Below, in pieces: positions 32,975 through 40,238 of a stretch of 64,000 bases of DNA. Within the stretch, counting starts at the first letter, position 1, and each line of letters opens with the position of its first letter. Below the pieces are notes generated by a model that ran no database searches, was not told where the DNA came from, and saw only the letters and a list, made by a program, of their open reading frames with translations. The translations under genes and the position numbers were made by a program. Source of the DNA: Nonomuraea polychroma (GTDB lineage: Bacteria > Actinomycetota > Actinomycetes > Streptosporangiales > Streptosporangiaceae); assembly GCF_004011505.1 (NCBI RefSeq), contig NZ_SAUN01000001.1:10257501-10321500 (forward strand). The letters run 5' to 3'.

Positions 32975-34021
32975 TCAGTAGGAGACCGTGATCGTGCGTG
33001 CGGGTCCGTCGAGGCGGATCCGCCCACCGTACGGGATCACCAATTTCGGATCGGTGTGCCCGAAGTCGACGTCGAAGACGATCAGCGCGTCATCGTTGTA
33101 CTCGGCGAACGCGCGCAGCACCGCCTCCCGCTGGTCACGCGCGTACGCGACCCTCTCCTCGGGAGCGGTGCGCCGCTCGAGCGACCAGCCGCGGGCACGG
33201 CCGACCATGACGCCGCCGAAGCGCCGCAGCAGCCCACGCTCGCCCATGCAGCGCAGGATCCGGTAAACCTCCGTGGCGCTCGGCATCTCCTCCGAGGTCT
33301 CGAAGAACAGCACCCCGCCCTCGTGCTCCTCTGCCGGGCGGATCGCACGGTCGGCCATCAGCAGCCACGACACGATCTCCAGACAGCCGCCCCAGCTCAC
33401 GCCCTCGACGACCCGGTCGGCGTTGTGCCACGTCCAGCCGCTCGGGCACGGCGTCATCGGCGGCTCGCTCGCGAACGTCTCGGGATCGTCCCACGGCCGG
33501 TCCACGTCGGTGTAGGCGGTGGCCGGGCGCAACTCGTACGGGCCGCTGGTGAACAGGGCGGCACGCAGCGACTCCGCGGTGAGCGGATGCATCGCCCCCG
33601 CCCGGCCGAACTCGGTCATGATCGCGCCCCCGTGGTACCCGACGATCCCGAGGTCCCACAGGAAGGCCAGCATGTTGGTGGCGTCGCTGTAGCCGAAGAA
33701 CGGCTTCGGATTGGCCTTCAGCAGGTCGCGGTCGAGGTGGGCCAGCACGGTGAGCTGGTCGTCGCCGCCGATGCTGCAGATCACGGCGGCGATGTCCGGG
33801 TCGGCGAAGGCGGAATGGAGATCCCTGGCGCGGTCGGCCGGCGACGACCCCATCGTGCGGGTCGTCGGATACTCCACCGGGATCAGGCCGAAGTCCTCGC
33901 GCAGCCGCCGGAGTCCCAGCTCGTAGGGCAGCGGGAAGATCTCCGGCAGTCCGGCGGACGGCGACACGACCGCCACCCGATCACCGCGCCGCGGCTTGCC
34001 CGGATAGGAGGGGGTATGCAT
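32975..34021 (-). CDS. S66-family peptidase (LD-carboxypeptidase/MccF-like)
   Basis: 348 residues. The nucleophile region is FFGYSDATNMLAFL (Ser about 112) and SIGGDDQL precedes it. The catalytic Glu and His are expected later, in LFFETSEEMP and DVDFGHTDPKLVIPYGG. S66 enzymes cleave L,D-peptide bonds in murein tetrapeptides or, in the MccF branch, acyl-adenylate antibiotics. The loop lengths look closer to MccF-like proteins, so an antibiotic-immunity role is possible, but this is inference. No signal peptide, so cytoplasmic. ATG at 34021 was chosen by homology over upstream starts. Confidence 0.87.
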   Translation of the reverse strand: MHTPSYPGKPRRGDRVAVVSPSAGLPEIFPLPYELGLRRLREDFGLIPVEYPTTRTMGSSPADRARDLHSAFADPDIAAVICSIGGDDQLTVLAHLDRDLLKANPKPFFGYSDATNMLAFLWDLGIVGYHGGAIMTEFGRAGAMHPLTAESLRAALFTSGPYELRPATAYTDVDRPWDDPETFASEPPMTPCPSGWTWHNADRVVEGVSWGGCLEIVSWLLMADRAIRPAEEHEGGVLFFETSEEMPSATEVYRILRCMGERGLLRRFGGVMVGRARGWSLERRTAPEERVAYARDQREAVLRAFAEYNDDALIVFDVDFGHTDPKLVIPYGGRIRLDGPARTITVSY

Positions 34022-34261
34022 GAACGTATCTTCACGGCTTCCCCTCGCAACGGCCATTGATTTGCGAGTCCTCGCCGTGCGCGGCCTGGCTGGGCGAGCA
34101 CCATGTGCCCAGGTCAGAGAAAGTGCGGCCATCGATCTGATTCGCCTGCGCGGCCCTGGCACAGCCGTCACAATGGTCCCTGCGGCCACGCACGTGCTCT
34201 CTTCCGTCCTCGGACGAAGCCCCTCCAAGGAACACGTGCTGGCCGTCGCCCTACCCGGCCG

Positions 34262-34606
34262 CTATCGGCGGAGATAGTCGTAGCGCGGCGGCGCCGGGCC
34301 GACGATGAGCTCACCATCGCGGACCTGCCATTCGGTTTGACCGTGCACTTCATGAAAGGCCAAGAACAGGCCGCAGACGCGATCGTCGTCTTCATCGATC
34401 GCCGGGAGCATGGCGATCTGCCGGACCTGCTCGAGCACCTCGTGGACTTCATGCTCGCGGACAGCCCGCGCATAGCAGGCGGCGTCGAGCCAGCCACCCG
34501 AAGGAAAGGTCCAGCCCTGGATCTCCCCCTGGCGAATGATGCGCTCGGCTTCCTCCCGCTGCCCAGAGAACTCCAGCCAGCCGCGTATGTAGACCCAGAT
34601 GCCCAT
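34262..34606 (-). CDS. Conserved hypothetical protein
   Basis: 114 residues, starting MGIWVYIRGWLEFSGQREEAERII and ending PAPPRYDYLRR. The pattern alternates hydrophobic strands and an amphipathic helix like a small ferredoxin-type fold, and I have a general memory of similar N-termini among actinobacterial hypotheticals. No function can be given. It stands alone, with 240 bp to the S66 gene start. The stop is at 34262 and no operon partner is apparent. Confidence 0.6.
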   Translation of the reverse strand: MGIWVYIRGWLEFSGQREEAERIIRQGEIQGWTFPSGGWLDAACYARAVREHEVHEVLEQVRQIAMLPAIDEDDDRVCGLFLAFHEVHGQTEWQVRDGELIVGPAPPRYDYLRR

Positions 34607-34841
34607 GACTCGATGATGCCGGTAGGGGTTGTCAGCAGGCCGGAATCCACCGGTTGACCTGGCTGCCGCACCGAGAGCGGGTGGCCGAACCGAACCTCAG
34701 GGGACGGCACGTGATCGCCAGTATCGGAGCGGAATTCTCCCGGTGCGGCGCGCGAGAGAGACCGGACCTTCGCCAGAGGCGCTTACGGGTTGACCAGGTC
34801 GTTGGCCACGCGCTGCCGGTAAGGGCGTTCACCCCTTCCGG

Positions 34842-34990
34842 CGCCGAGGTGTACTCGATCACGGGTAGCTCAATGCCTGTGGGCATACGCTCCCGGAAGT
34901 CTCGCGTGGCGCTGCCGCCGCATCGCTCGTAGAAGGCGATGGCAGGGGCATTGTCCCTGAGCACCTCCGGGTAGACGGCCTTGCCGGGAG
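34842..34990 (-). pseudogene. GNAT acetyltransferase remnant (C-terminal piece)
   Basis: The minus-strand frame reads PEVLRDNAPAIAFYERCGG, then FRERMPTGIELPVIEYTS, the typical last two strands and the acetyl-CoA-side 'NxxAIxFYExxGF' region of GNAT enzymes. The N-terminal part of the fold is missing and upstream sequence reads in other frames, so this is a decayed fragment. It occupies the 500-bp stretch between the hypothetical at 34262 and the VOC gene; nothing else is seen there. Confidence 0.5.
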
Positions 34991-35109
34991 GGTGGCGGCG
35001 GCGTGCCCGTTCTGAAGTGCATGGGCATGAGCGTGCCATAGCCATGCATGGACCTGAGTACGGGGCTGGGCAGGTCGAGGGTCGTGGTGAGGGAGGCGAA
35101 GCCGCCGGG

Positions 35110-35472
35110 TCAGGCTTCGGAGACCGGCTCCTCCCAGTAGACCTCCACCACGTATCCGTCCGGGTCCACGCACTTGAAGCTGTCGAACCCGGGCTCCGAC
35201 CACCGCTCCACGATCGGTACACCATCACGCTCAAGGAGGGCCAGGCGCCCCGCGACATCGGGTGTCGTGAACCCGAAGTGCGCGAAATCGGGCAGCCTGC
35301 GGGGATCGGGGTCGGGGTGGAGGGCGAGATCGAATCCCTCCCGATCCCGGATGATCAAGGTTCCGTCCTCATACCTGCTCGCCGGGCCGGCATCGAAGCC
35401 GAAGTAGGTCTCGTAGAACCTGCGGGAGCGCTCGATGTCGCGTACGGCGAGGGCTAGATGATTCAGCCGCAT
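35110..35472 (-). CDS. Glyoxalase/VOC-family protein
   Basis: 120 residues with the two beta-alpha-beta-beta-beta units of the vicinal oxygen chelate fold. It begins MRLNHLALAVRDIERSRRFYETYFGF, and possible metal ligands are His5 in the first strand, His in DFAHFGFTT and Glu in DGYVVEVYWE. Members include glyoxalase I, dioxygenases and antibiotic-binding proteins; none can be chosen. ATG at 35472. Confidence 0.85.
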   Translation of the reverse strand: MRLNHLALAVRDIERSRRFYETYFGFDAGPASRYEDGTLIIRDREGFDLALHPDPDPRRLPDFAHFGFTTPDVAGRLALLERDGVPIVERWSEPGFDSFKCVDPDGYVVEVYWEEPVSEA

Positions 35473-35698
35473 GGCCTCAGACGGTAACCGGCGAGCGTAC
35501 GCAACGTCGATGCATTAATCCACACTGCCGATCGTGGGCCCGGGCGCTTCGCGGAGGGGGACAGCGGCTTCCACGTCATATGCCGTGAAAGGGACTTCGC
35601 GGCCTTGCTCTAGAGTGCTCCCGTCCCCTGCGCACGCCTGTGGTCCCGGCTCGGCGGCGCGTGCCGACCCCGCCCACGTGCCCAACCGAGGAGCAACC

Positions 35699-36529
35699 GT
35701 GACCGACCTGGCGTCCATGTCCCTGCAGCAGGAGATCGCCCGGGATCTTCAGGTGAGCGCGTCCTTCGATGTACGGCAGGAGATCGAGCGCCGAGTGGCC
35801 TTCCTCACCGACCAGCTGACCTCCACGGGCCTGCGCTCGTTGGTGCTGGGCATCAGCGGCGGTGTGGACTCCATGACCGCGGGGAGGCTGTGCCAGTTGG
35901 CGGTCGAGCGGGTCCGTGCCGCCGGGCGGGAATCGACGTTCTTCGCGATGCGGCTACCGTACGGCGTCCAGGCCGACGAGAAGGACGCGCAGCTGGCGCT
36001 GGAGTTCATCCGGCCCGACCGGATCCTGACCGTCGATGTGAAGCCCGCCAGCGACGCCGCGCTGGAGGCGGTGCTCGCCGGCGGCATGGTCTTCCGCGAC
36101 GCGCACCAGCAGGACTTCGTGCACGGCAACATCAAGGCCCGGCAGCGCATGATCGCTCAGTACGCGGTAGCGGGCGCGCACGAAGGCCTGGTTGTGGGCA
36201 CTGACCACGCTGCCGAGGCGGTCTCCGGCTTCTTCACCAAGTTCGGCGATGGCGCGGCCGACGTGGCTCCGCTCACGGGCCTCACCAAGCGGCGCGTACG
36301 GGCCATGTCGCAGGCGCTGGGTGCGCCGTCCGCGCTGATCCGGAAGACCCCGACCGCGGACCTGGAGACACTGAACCCCGGCAGGCCCGACGAGGAGGCG
36401 CTCGGCGTCACCTACGACGACATCGACGACCTCCTGGAAGGCAAGCCGGTCGATGAGGCCGCCTTCGCGGCTATCGTCCGCCGCTACCGGCTCACTGAGC
36501 ACAAGCGACAGCTGCCGATCGTCCCCTGA
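35699..36529 (+). CDS. nadE: Ammonia-dependent NAD synthetase NadE
   Basis: 276 residues, the size of the short, ammonia-using NadE (no N-terminal glutaminase domain). It converts deamido-NAD to NAD with ATP. The PP-loop is LVLGISGGVDSMTAGRL (about 47-63). YGVQADEKDAQLALEFI, GNIKARQRMIAQYAVAG, GTDHAAEAVSGFFTKFGDGAADVAPLTGLTK and LIRKTPTADLE are all standard. The GTG start at 35699 has GAGGAG 5 bases upstream. Single gene. Confidence 0.95.
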   Translation: MTDLASMSLQQEIARDLQVSASFDVRQEIERRVAFLTDQLTSTGLRSLVLGISGGVDSMTAGRLCQLAVERVRAAGRESTFFAMRLPYGVQADEKDAQLALEFIRPDRILTVDVKPASDAALEAVLAGGMVFRDAHQQDFVHGNIKARQRMIAQYAVAGAHEGLVVGTDHAAEAVSGFFTKFGDGAADVAPLTGLTKRRVRAMSQALGAPSALIRKTPTADLETLNPGRPDEEALGVTYDDIDDLLEGKPVDEAAFAAIVRRYRLTEHKRQLPIVP

Positions 36530-36587
36530 ACTGGCCCCCGTCAGCCACTTGTCCTACCCCGACGGGGGAAGCGGAAGATCCAGAAGG

Positions 36588-36944
36588 TCAGCGGCAGAGC
36601 CGGTAGTGGTCGGTCTTGACCACCTTGAGGTTGTCCACCGACATCCACCCGTGCGTCTTGGTGCCCTTCACGCGGGCGTAGACCCACAGGTGGTTGTGGC
36701 TGTTCTTGGTCCAGCACAGGAAGTAGAGCACCTTGCCTTGCGGCACCTTGGTGACCGTCCCGCAGACGGGACCGGCGTAGGGGCCCTTCTTGAGGTTGTA
36801 GGCGCCGCGCATGATCCCCCATCCGCTGTCCACGTTGGCCGTCGCGGGCCTGGGGCAGCCCGTGGCGGCGGTGGCGGAGTGAGGGGGCAACAGGGGGACC
36901 GCCAGCAGGGTCAGCGCGCTGATCGCGAGCGTCTGGAATCTCAT
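36588..36944 (-). CDS. Small secreted protein, SH3-like
   Basis: 118 residues. A clear signal peptide (1-27, ending ATA) is followed by about 90 residues with CPRPATANVDSGWGI, GPVCGTVTKVPQGKVLYFLCW and a C-terminal Cys. The strand pattern (KVLYFLCWTK, HLWVYARVKG, HGWMSVDNLKVV) resembles bacterial SH3 domains that bind cell-wall peptides or metals in secreted actinobacterial proteins. Four Cys suggest two disulfides. ATG at 36944. Confidence 0.75.
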   Translation of the reverse strand: MRFQTLAISALTLLAVPLLPPHSATAATGCPRPATANVDSGWGIMRGAYNLKKGPYAGPVCGTVTKVPQGKVLYFLCWTKNSHNHLWVYARVKGTKTHGWMSVDNLKVVKTDHYRLCR

Positions 36945-37043
36945 GTTTCTTCAGATGCACGAGATCGGTCAGCGGTTCGCCTGCGTGACAGAACACCAGT
37001 GCGGACTTGTCGCGCCGGCACCAGGCAGGTGATGCCCCAGACC

Positions 37044-37256
37044 TCACCAGGATCGGCCCCAGAGCGCCTTGAGCGGCCGGCGCAGGCCGACGGCGAAGGC
37101 CGCCGTCAGCAGGCCAGCGACCAGCCCGCACAGCAGCAAGCGCCTGGGGACCTGAGGATCCGCCCACAGCGAGGGGCGGGCATGGATGGCGTGGTGATGG
37201 GGCGCATGGCTGTCAGGCCAGGCCGACAGCCATGCGCTGTCACTCCCTGTCGGCAA
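37044..37256 (-). CDS. Possible small membrane protein behind the esterase gene (doubtful)
   Basis: 70 codons with one hydrophobic helix (LLLCGLVAGLLTAAFAVGL) near the end and GC-rich third positions. The only frame start near a stop junction is TTG at 37256, which overlaps the last 17 bases of the esterase gene in another frame, so coupling is possible. No family is recognised and the start codon is weak. Confidence 0.28.
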   Translation of the reverse strand: MPTGSDSAWLSAWPDSHAPHHHAIHARPSLWADPQVPRRLLLCGLVAGLLTAAFAVGLRRPLKALWGRSW

Positions 37257-38406
37257 CCTCCTTGAGGAAGACGATGCCGTCGATCATGTCGAGGTGGTCC
37301 GGGTCCAGCGGGAAATAGGCGAAATCGTGGGAGCTGCGCGGGACGGTCTTCGTGATGGCCTCGGCCAGGCGGCGGGCGTCGATGAGAGCGTGATCCCACG
37401 GGAGCGTGGACAGGAGGCCCTCGACGGTGTCCGGGGGCGGGGTGTTGTCGCCGACCGTGCCGAGAGCCGAGGCCAGGAAGGCGTACCGGTCGCCCAAGTG
37501 CGTCTCGATGATCGCCCCCGCGCTCCACCACTCCAGCATCTGGTCGCCGAACGACATGAAGCTCTTGTTCCGCTGCAGGTGGAGGTTGGAGGAGAAGACC
37601 AGGGCCGGGCCGTGCTCGGCGACGGCACGCAGGTTGGCGGCCATCATCGCGTCCCGCAGGGCCGACAGCCGGGTCCACCGTGCCGAGGAAGCGTCGGCCA
37701 TCCAGTAGTGGTAGCGGAGCAGGCCGGTGGCGGTGCGCCCGTACAGTGCCGCCCGCTCCCTGTCCTCCGCGCTCAGCCGCGGCGCCTGCGTGTCGAGCAG
37801 CGCCACCAGGTCGTCGGCGATCAGCCGCAGCCGCTGGGCGTCGGCGGACTGGCCGATCGACTGGGACGGGTCCATGGCCGTGGCCTCGTTCGACCACCGG
37901 TCGTCCGGGCCCAGCAGCGTGTCGAGGGTTTCCCTGGTTACTACTGTGCGGGGGAGCGGGCCGTCGAGGAGGGCGTAGAGGGCGGTGAGCGCCTGGCGCG
38001 GGCTCGCCGCCCAATACTCCAGAGGTGCGTCGAAGCCGAAGAACCGGAGCTTTTCGGCATGCTCCTCGTTGTACGCCCGCATCCAGCGTACGAGCTCGCG
38101 GTTGGCCGGTGACGCGCCGAAGCCGTGGCTGAAGCCGCGTTCCATGACGTCATCGAGCGTGCCCGTGCCCGTCGTGACGTAGTCGTCCACCACGAGGCCC
38201 ATGAGGCAGTCGCTCTCGATGGCGAACGACCGGTAGCCCTCGTGCTCGACGAGGTGCCGGAAGATCTCGTTGCGCAGCGCGCCGAGCTCCTCCACGAAGT
38301 GCCTGGCCTCGCCCAGACCGAGCAGCAGGGGCCGGGCGGGCAGCGACCGGAGGAACGCCGAGACGCTCGCGCCGTCGAGGGGCCGGGTTGTTTCCTTGAT
38401 ATCCAT
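37240..38406 (-). CDS. Erythromycin-esterase-like protein
   Basis: 388 residues of the Ere/EreA-like fold. The first motif LLLGLGEARHFVEELGALRNEIFRHLVEHEG holds the Glu (33) and His (36) that in EreA/EreB form the catalytic centre; AIESD (about 61-65) supplies the second Glu. Later blocks are RFFGFDAPLEYWA, DNTPPPDTVEGLL and DLDPDHLDM-like sequence. Many family members hydrolyse macrolide lactones, while others are of unknown role (succinoglycan synthesis-like group). The typical GEATHG reads GEARHF, so macrolide activity is uncertain. ATG at 38406. Confidence 0.82.
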   Translation of the reverse strand: MDIKETTRPLDGASVSAFLRSLPARPLLLGLGEARHFVEELGALRNEIFRHLVEHEGYRSFAIESDCLMGLVVDDYVTTGTGTLDDVMERGFSHGFGASPANRELVRWMRAYNEEHAEKLRFFGFDAPLEYWAASPRQALTALYALLDGPLPRTVVTRETLDTLLGPDDRWSNEATAMDPSQSIGQSADAQRLRLIADDLVALLDTQAPRLSAEDRERAALYGRTATGLLRYHYWMADASSARWTRLSALRDAMMAANLRAVAEHGPALVFSSNLHLQRNKSFMSFGDQMLEWWSAGAIIETHLGDRYAFLASALGTVGDNTPPPDTVEGLLSTLPWDHALIDARRLAEAITKTVPRSSHDFAYFPLDPDHLDMIDGIVFLKEVADRE

Positions 38407-38550
38407 GCTTCAACGGTATCGTTGAACTTTCGGTGTAAACTTTGCCGTGGAAATCCTGCTTCTACCGCGATCGACCTTCAATCGTTGATGCATCCATCCA
38501 TCATTTCGATCGCGCATCCCTAGGGATCGCGGTGAACATCTCGGCCTTGA

Positions 38551-38808
38551 TCATCCACAAGCCCTCCAGTAGGGCCAAAGCTGAGGGTCGGGATCAAAGT
38601 CTGTGGAGCGGTTACCGTTCGTGGGTGGATACCGGGAGCCGATCATTGAGCGCAGATCGTTTTCGATCCCACGGTCGGCTCGGGTGACCGGGCCCCCGTC
38701 GTTCTTCCTTTCGGCGGTCATCTCCGCCACTGCAAGATGACGCAGGGCGATCGCGCTCGCCCGGTCGGTCAGGCGGTGGGCGAAGTTCAACTCTGCTTCG
38801 TGATTCAT
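38551..38808 (-). pseudogene. Inositol-monophosphatase/histidinol-phosphatase N-terminal fragment
   Basis: From ATG at 38808 the frame reads ELNFAHRLTDRASAIALRHL, then ERKNDGGPVTRADRGIENDLRSMI. This is the N-terminal helix pair of HisN/IMPase enzymes, including the K-x-D-G-x-P-V-T-x-A-D segment. About 58 residues match; the expected GEE metal motif is missing and the reading runs into unrelated sequence before a stop at 38551. So the gene is cut off. The remaining gaps on either side (38407-38550, 38809-38983) show nothing. Confidence 0.6.
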
Positions 38809-38983
38809 GACAAGCCTGCAGCCTTTTGAGATGGCCACTGATCAGTGCTTTATCTGTTCTTCCCCTCCCTGAACGACGTGGTGGTCCAGCAGGTCACCGA
38901 TCGCGGGGACCACGTGCTGATCACGGCTCGAGAAGTACGCAGGAGATCAACCCGCGAGGGGGGAGGCCTGCCAGGATTGATGG

Positions 38984-39778
38984 ATGTCCCGCGAACGTCT
39001 GCGATCCACCTTCGACACCGTGGCTTCCCTGTATCAGAAGGCGCGCCCCGACTACCCTGCCGATCTGTATTCCGACCTGCTCGCGATCTCGGGTATCGAA
39101 CCACCCGCGCACCTGCTCGAAGTCGGATGCGGCCCAGGGAAGGCCACACTGCCCCTGGCCAGGATGGGCTTTCGGATCACCGCGGTCGAACTCGGCGATG
39201 CCCTGGCGGCGGAGGCACGCCACTGTCTTGCCGAATTCGCCGACGTCTCGATGATCACCTCATCGTTCGAAGACTGGGAGCCGCCGACCGGGGTCCTCTT
39301 CGATCTCGTCTACGCGGCCACGGCCTGGAACTGGGTGGACCCGGAGGTCAAGTACGCGAAGGCAGCCGCCCTCCTTGCCGAGGGCGGCCATTTGGCCGTA
39401 TGGAACGCCGACCACCCATTGCCGGCAGGCTTCGACCCCTTCTTCACCGAGATCCAGAAGGTCTATGAGGAGATCGGCGAAGGCCATGACGGCCCGTGGC
39501 CGCCTCCACCACCTGAGGACCAGCCAGACCCCACCGCCGCCGAATTCGAGGCCTCCGGGCACTTCGCGGTCGTCGGGACGCGGCTCTACGTGTGGGCTTT
39601 GCGCTACACGGCAGACGAATACATCGCGCTGCTCGACACGTTCTCCGGCCACATCGCCATGGAGCCGGCCAAGAATGAACGCCTCTACCAGGAGATACGC
39701 CGCCTCCTCGCCGCACGCCCGGACGGCCAACTCACTCGCCACTGGTCGGCCGCCCTCACCATCGGCCGACGTCTATGA
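38984..39778 (+). CDS. SAM-dependent methyltransferase
   Basis: 264 residues, class I methyltransferase fold. Motif I is LLEVGCGPGKATLPLARMG (about 44-62), the acidic end of strand 2 is VELGD, and VYAATAWNWVDPEVKYAKAAALL is the motif IV region of the family (Methyltransf_11/25 type). The N-terminus SRERLRSTFDTVASLYQKARPDYP is the usual first helix. Substrate unknown. ATG at 38984. No neighbour shares its direction. Confidence 0.88.
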   Translation: MSRERLRSTFDTVASLYQKARPDYPADLYSDLLAISGIEPPAHLLEVGCGPGKATLPLARMGFRITAVELGDALAAEARHCLAEFADVSMITSSFEDWEPPTGVLFDLVYAATAWNWVDPEVKYAKAAALLAEGGHLAVWNADHPLPAGFDPFFTEIQKVYEEIGEGHDGPWPPPPPEDQPDPTAAEFEASGHFAVVGTRLYVWALRYTADEYIALLDTFSGHIAMEPAKNERLYQEIRRLLAARPDGQLTRHWSAALTIGRRL

Positions 39779-40238
39779 CGTCATTGGGCACCGCAAAGGA
39801 TGGCCGGCGGCTCGCGGCGGACTCCCCGAGGACAAGCAGATCGCGGACGTGGTGCGCTGAAGGACGGGTGTCCCTGATCTTGCTGGCGCCACGTCCGTAC
39901 CCTGCCTGATTTCCTGCCACCCTCGACGGCTGCCTCAGAGGATCAACCTTCGGCATGACGCTGAATGATCTTCCTGATGGTCTTCCGTCAGGGGCGCGGG
40001 TGAGGTCGTAGCCACAGAGATCTTCTCCAGCCCCGGCTTTACTACCGCACTACTGCGCACATCGGGCTTGTGCCTGCCACCCGTTCCGCGGATCACCCCT
40101 GACCAGCCCGACGAGCAAGATCCAGATGGAACGGGCGCGCGAGCAGAGTACATCCGCTCGCGCCCCCTCAGGAATCGCATCAGATGCGTACGATCAATCG
40201 TGCTCAGGCTATGGCGGGGTGGAGTCCCGGTGTGATCC
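39779..40238. other. Gap without recognisable gene
   Basis: 460 bp between the methyltransferase and the lyase-like gene, whose 3' ends converge here. Only short frames with poor codon bias occur. I see no RNA gene and no long dyad. Confidence 0.5.
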
